Under the pieces are notes generated by a model. That model made no database searches, was not told the DNA's origin, and was given only the letters and a program-made list of their open reading frames with translations. From Streptomyces flavotricini (GTDB lineage: Bacteria; Actinomycetota; Actinomycetes; Streptomycetales; Streptomycetaceae), in NCBI RefSeq assembly GCF_020639365.1, contig NZ_JAINUL010000001.1, forward strand, positions 379,437 to 443,436: a stretch of 64,000 bases of DNA, in the 5' to 3' direction. Shown one piece after another: positions 60,815 through 64,000 of the stretch. A program made the translations under genes and the position numbers. Numbering within the stretch: position 1 is the first letter of the stretch; each line of letters starts with the position of its first letter.

Positions 60815-61750
60815 TCAGGCGCCGGCAGGCGTCATGGGACGGCCCGCCCGGTCGTCCTTCTTGGTCTGCCACGCGGTGCGGTGGGCACGTTCGACGGACT
60901 GGCCCCAGTACGTCCCGGTGATCATGAGGATGGCGCCCAGGAAGGCCCACGCGGTGAGCCGTTCGCCGCCGAGGGTGATCCCGACCGCGACCGCCCAGAT
61001 CGGTTCGGTGCCCAGAAGGAGGCTGGCCCGGCTGGCGGAGGTGCGCTGCACGGCCCAGGTCTGGGCGAGGAACGCGAACACGCTGCAGAACAGGGCGAGA
61101 TAGATCAGCTGGGTCCAGGTGGCGGCGCCGCTCTGGACGAGGTCCGGCAGGTGGGCGATGGCCGGCGGCAGGAAGAGCACCGACCCGACCACGGTCTGGA
61201 CCGTCGTCAGGTGCAACGGGTCCACGGCGCGGCCGGCGGTGAGCCTTCCGACGAGTGCGACGTGCCCGGCCCGGACGACCGCGGCGGCGAGCATCAGCCC
61301 GTCCCCCAGTCGGGGGGCGTGCAGTCCGGTGCCGGAGATGAGCAGCCCGACGGCCAGGACGCAGAGGCCGGCGGCGAGGAAGAACGTCACCGGCATTCCC
61401 GGGCGTCCCCCGGTCCGGTCCATGAGCGGTGTCAGCACGATCGTCAAACTGATGATCAGTCCGGCGTTGGCCGCGCTGGTGTGCGCCACCCCGTACGTCT
61501 CCAGGACGAGAACGGCCGCTTGGGTGACCCCCAGGAGCGATCCGATGCGGATCTCCGCACGCGTCCAGGGCCGCGTCCTGCGGCGTGCGGCGACCAGGGC
61601 GCCGCACGCCAGCGCGGAGATCGCGTACCGGGCGAACAGGACGACCAGGACGGGGAGGACGACGGTGGCCGTCTTGGCTGCCAGATAACTGGAACCCCAG
61701 ACGAGCGCGACCAACAGGAGTACCGCATCGGTACGGCGGGCAACAGGCAT
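60815..61750 (-). CDS. EamA/DMT-superfamily transporter
   Basis: About 311 residues from ATG 61750; a GTG five codons upstream (61765) is possible. Ten hydrophobic helices form two EamA repeats: LLLVALVWGSSYLAAKTATV, YGVAHTSAANAGLIISLTIV and, in the second half, LIYLALFCSVFAFLAQTWAV plus ASLLLGTEPIWAVAVGITLG. Such proteins export amino acids or other small metabolites. It is divergent from a LysR gene with 81 bases between, so the LysR protein is its probable regulator. A basic C-terminal tail is cytosolic. Confidence 0.9.
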   Translation of the reverse strand: MPVARRTDAVLLLVALVWGSSYLAAKTATVVLPVLVVLFARYAISALACGALVAARRRTRPWTRAEIRIGSLLGVTQAAVLVLETYGVAHTSAANAGLIISLTIVLTPLMDRTGGRPGMPVTFFLAAGLCVLAVGLLISGTGLHAPRLGDGLMLAAAVVRAGHVALVGRLTAGRAVDPLHLTTVQTVVGSVLFLPPAIAHLPDLVQSGAATWTQLIYLALFCSVFAFLAQTWAVQRTSASRASLLLGTEPIWAVAVGITLGGERLTAWAFLGAILMITGTYWGQSVERAHRTAWQTKKDDRAGRPMTPAGA

Positions 61751-61831
61751 GCCCACACGCTGCACGATTGATGATGTTGAAGGCTATGACCAACTTCTTA
61801 AAGCAACCTGTAGCAGCCCTACACTGTGCGC

Positions 61832-62773
61832 ATGGATGAACGGCAGCTGCGGATCCTGCGGGAGCTCGGGGAGCTGGGAAGCGTCACGGCGGTCGCCGAG
61901 GCACTGCACGTGACGCCTTCCGCGATTTCGCAGCAACTGCGGCTGCTGCAGCGTTCGATTCCCGTCCCGCTGACCGAACGCGCCGGGCGCCGGGTGGTGC
62001 TGACCGATGCCGGGCAGGCCCTGGCGGGGGCGGCCATCGAAGTGGAGACCGCGCTGGCACGGGCCCGGCACACCATCGCCGACTTCGCGGAGCAACCCGA
62101 CGGCAATGTGTCGATGGCGGCGTTCCACAGCGCGGGCTCCGCGTTCTTCCCGCTGATGCTGCGCAGCCTCGCCGGCCCGGACCGCCCCCGCCTGACCCTC
62201 GCCGACGAAGACGTCGCCCAGGACCGCTTCCCCGCCCTCACCCGCGACTACGATCTCGTGCTCGCCCACCGCCTCGACCACGGTCCGCCTTGGCCGCGCA
62301 CCGTGACCGCCACCACCCTGCTGCACGAGCCCCTCGACGTCGCCCTGCCCGTCGGCCACCCGCTCGCCTCCCGTCCGCGGCTCTCGCCGCAGGACGTGGC
62401 CGACCAGCCCTGGATCACGGTCCACGACGGCTTCCCGCTCATGGCCACCATCGAGGCCATCGCCGGAGCCGCCAACCGCCGGCTCGACATCGTCCACCGC
62501 ATCAACGAATTCGCGGTGGTCGCCGAGGCCGTGGCCGCCGGCGGGGGCTTGGCGTTGATGCCGCGCTGGACCGCCCGCGTGCACCCCGACGTCGTCCTCA
62601 GGCCGTTGAGCGGGGTGCACGCCCGACGCCGCATAGACGTGCTCCACCGGCCCGAGCGCACCGCACGAAGAGCCGTCCGCACGGTCCTCGCCGAGCTGCA
62701 CCGCGCCGCCGCGGCGATCCAGGGCCACGACACCCGTGCACTCCCGCAGGAGGGGGGCACCCGCGGCGGCTGA
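61832..62773 (+). CDS. LysR family transcriptional regulator
   Basis: About 313 residues from ATG 61832; GTG 61826 is an alternative start two codons upstream. The helix-turn-helix reads MDERQLRILRELGELGSVTA, VAEALHVTPSAISQQLRLLQ and LTERAGRRVVLTDAG. The effector domain includes GSAFFPLMLRSLAGPDRPRL and EFAVVAEAVAAGGGLALMPR. It is divergent from the EamA exporter, the standard arrangement for LysR-controlled export of an amino-acid-like effector. The gap shows AT-rich text with AACTTCTTAAAG but no clean dyad. Confidence 0.92.
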   Translation: MDERQLRILRELGELGSVTAVAEALHVTPSAISQQLRLLQRSIPVPLTERAGRRVVLTDAGQALAGAAIEVETALARARHTIADFAEQPDGNVSMAAFHSAGSAFFPLMLRSLAGPDRPRLTLADEDVAQDRFPALTRDYDLVLAHRLDHGPPWPRTVTATTLLHEPLDVALPVGHPLASRPRLSPQDVADQPWITVHDGFPLMATIEAIAGAANRRLDIVHRINEFAVVAEAVAAGGGLALMPRWTARVHPDVVLRPLSGVHARRRIDVLHRPERTARRAVRTVLAELHRAAAAIQGHDTRALPQEGGTRGG

Positions 62774-63217
62774 CACGTACGACCGCGCGCCCCGCTGCGG
62801 CGACGGCACCGGTCGCGAGCGGGCACCTGCGCGGATCCGGGCCGCCGCTCCGAAGACCCGGGGGGCCGGCTTGGCGACCCCGAGGCGCGCCCCTCGTCTC
62901 CCCGCGCTGAACCGGACCTCCGGCGCGGGTGCTCCGTACGCGAGACGGGGGCGGCGCTCTGGCCGCCGGGGTGTCCATCGTCATTTAAGATTCAAGACGG
63001 CCGCTGGGCTGCGGCTCACCGTGCGCGGCGGCTGTGGAACGGTCAGGCCGGCCGGTCGAGGAGAGCGGCCCGAGTCAGAGCCCTGGTCCCGATGGGACCA
63101 CATGACGCTGATCATGAAGATCCCGGGGAATCGCTTGACCACCGGCGTGCGTCTCAGTGGCGTGGGGCGCCCAGCCCACCCGCCCACGAACAGAAGACCC
63201 CCAGGGAGAAGTGAGGG
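62774..63217. other. Leader region of the deoxynucleoside kinase gene
   Basis: This 444-base gap includes an AT-rich patch (TCATTTAAGATTCAAG around 62982) that could be a promoter, a 7-bp inverted repeat TGGTCCC-GAT-GGGACCA (63084-63100), and a 41-codon frame from ATG 63102 that would end inside the kinase gene at 63227. Only the last suggests coding, weakly. Confidence 0.4.
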
Positions 63218-63880
63218 ATGCCAGTGATCTGCGTCGGAGGCATGATCGGAATCGGCAAGACGAGTGTCGCCGAGCTGCTCGCCAAGGAGCTGGGCAGCGA
63301 AGTCTTCTACGAGAGCGTGGACGACAACCCGATCCTTCCGCTCTTCTACACGGCGAGCCCCGAAGAGATCCAGGCGAAGCGCTACCCCTTCCTGCTCCAG
63401 CTGTACTTCCTCCAGACGCGGTTCGCCGCGATCAAGGAGGCGTACAAGCAGGGCGACAACGTCCTCGACCGGTCCATCTACGAGGACTGGTACTTCGCCA
63501 AGGTCAATCACGACCTCGGCCGGATCAGCTCCCTCGAAATGCAGGTGTACGAAGGCCTGCTGGGCGAGATGATGCGCGAGATCGACGGCCTGCCGTACCG
63601 CAAGGCACCCGACCTCATGGTCTATCTCAAGGCGGACTTCGAGACGGTGCTGCACCGTATCGGGCTGCGGGGCCGTGGTTTCGAACAGGACGAGAGCCTC
63701 GTCGACTACTACCGGACGCTGTGGTCCGGCTATGACGACTGGGTGCACAAGCACTACTCGGCCAGCGACGTCCTCGTCGTGGACATGAACCACACGGACG
63801 TGGTGAACAACCCCGAGGACGCGGCCCGCGTCGCGCAGGAGGTCAAGGACGCCCTGGCGGCGGTCGGGCACCGCGCCTGA
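63218..63880 (+). CDS. Deoxynucleoside kinase (dNK/dGK family)
   Basis: About 220 residues from ATG 63218, with AGGGAG upstream. P-loop CVGGMIGIGKTSVAELLAKE; acceptor-site Glu in VFYESVDDNPILPLFY; the DRS motif in VLDRSIYEDWYFAKV; and the Arg-rich lid in HRIGLRGRGFEQDE. The enzyme phosphorylates deoxyadenosine, deoxyguanosine or deoxycytidine for salvage. Length is typical of bacterial dNKs. The gene is solitary and converges on a gene cut by the window end. Confidence 0.9.
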   Translation: MPVICVGGMIGIGKTSVAELLAKELGSEVFYESVDDNPILPLFYTASPEEIQAKRYPFLLQLYFLQTRFAAIKEAYKQGDNVLDRSIYEDWYFAKVNHDLGRISSLEMQVYEGLLGEMMREIDGLPYRKAPDLMVYLKADFETVLHRIGLRGRGFEQDESLVDYYRTLWSGYDDWVHKHYSASDVLVVDMNHTDVVNNPEDAARVAQEVKDALAAVGHRA

Positions 63881-63896
63881 GCTCACCGCCGCGTCC

Positions 63897-64000
63897 CTAC
63901 CGCGGCCCATCGGGGGCCGGGTCCTCGGTGAGGAGCGGCCTGAGGGCGCCGAGGACCGCTCCGACGCAGACGTCGCGCAACTGCTCGCGGGTGCAGGTCT
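63897..64000 (-). CDS. C-terminal end of an unidentified protein, possibly TetR-like
   Basis: On the minus strand the frame is open from the window end to a TAG at 63899-63897 and reads TCTREQLRDVCVGAVLGALR, PLLTEDPAPDGPR. One amphipathic helix followed by an acidic Pro-rich end resembles the last helix of TetR-type regulators, but 34 residues are too few to be sure. It converges on the kinase gene. Confidence 0.4.
   Translation of the reverse strand, partial: TCTREQLRDVCVGAVLGALRPLLTEDPAPDGPR

Noticed and set aside
62980..63217. A riboswitch (c-di-AMP or purine type) in the leader of the deoxynucleoside kinase gene
   Set aside because: The leader lacks the conserved core sequences I would expect; only a 7-bp hairpin is visible. 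A covariance-model search would settle it.

Overview
The window is very GC-rich, dense chromosomal DNA from an actinomycete, most likely Streptomyces or a close relative. The signs are strong G/C bias at third codon positions, many GTG starts, GTGA/ATGA stop-start overlaps, an initiator tRNA of actinobacterial type, CYP102B-type P450, Cmx-type MFS and DUF6131/CsbD small proteins. I see no phage genes, IS elements, rRNA or CRISPR. Both edge genes are cut by the window.

Layout. 1-396: end of a DUF4232-like secreted protein. 415-3870 (minus): a four-gene fatty-acyl modification operon (flavin amine oxidase, DUF1365, cyclopropane-fatty-acid-synthase-like methyltransferase, DUF1295) whose first gene has lost its middle. 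4048-7308: MpaB/rubber-oxygenase-like protein, orphan UBP zinc finger, DUF427, and Sua5-type tRNA threonylcarbamoyl-AMP synthase. 7824-14055: xanthine dehydrogenase xdhA-xdhB-xdhC, then an amidase. 14071-17174: aldo/keto reductase under a MerR-type promoter, alpha/beta hydrolase, metallo-beta-lactamase-fold hydrolase. 17260-19701: a decayed patch (frameshifted amidohydrolase, 5'-truncated IPT protein, ABC-ATPase stub). 19729-23686: tartrate/isopropylmalate-type dehydrogenase, LysR regulator, a doubly deleted MBL remnant, a carboxylesterase. 23811-33761: methyltransferase, secreted lipase, divergent MarR/MFS pair, divergent HxlR/NmrA pair, secreted carboxylesterase, MerR regulator, tiny membrane protein, SDR. 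33955-39302: zinc ribbon protein, DUF4246 protein, secreted CAP protein, initiator tRNA with terminator, then small stress-type proteins and a VOC protein. 39568-45264: gnd2-zwf-beta-PGM-GH65 operon. 45304-49400: divergent PAS-LuxR regulator and a self-sufficient CYP102-type P450. 49749-51237: a second decayed patch (kdpB relic, N-truncated TetR facing N-truncated DUF1772). 51331-64000: acyl-CoA synthetase, HEAT protein, tetR-hydrolase operon, pntAB, DUF2975/Xre module, EamA exporter facing a LysR gene, deoxynucleoside kinase, and the tail of one more gene.

Themes. (1) NADPH: a phosphorylase plus beta-phosphoglucomutase can deliver glucose-6-phosphate without ATP to zwf and gnd in the same operon. 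Next to it is an NADPH-consuming P450-reductase fusion, and 7.5 kb further on is pntAB. (2) Legible one-component switches: MarR, HxlR, MerR, TetR and Xre genes each have a dyad or repeated operator readable by eye next to a target gene. (3) Gene decay: at least seven loci carry deletion scars, several of them in-frame internal deletions that keep both native termini, while their neighbours look intact.

All family calls come from reading translated sequence; no database search was run.
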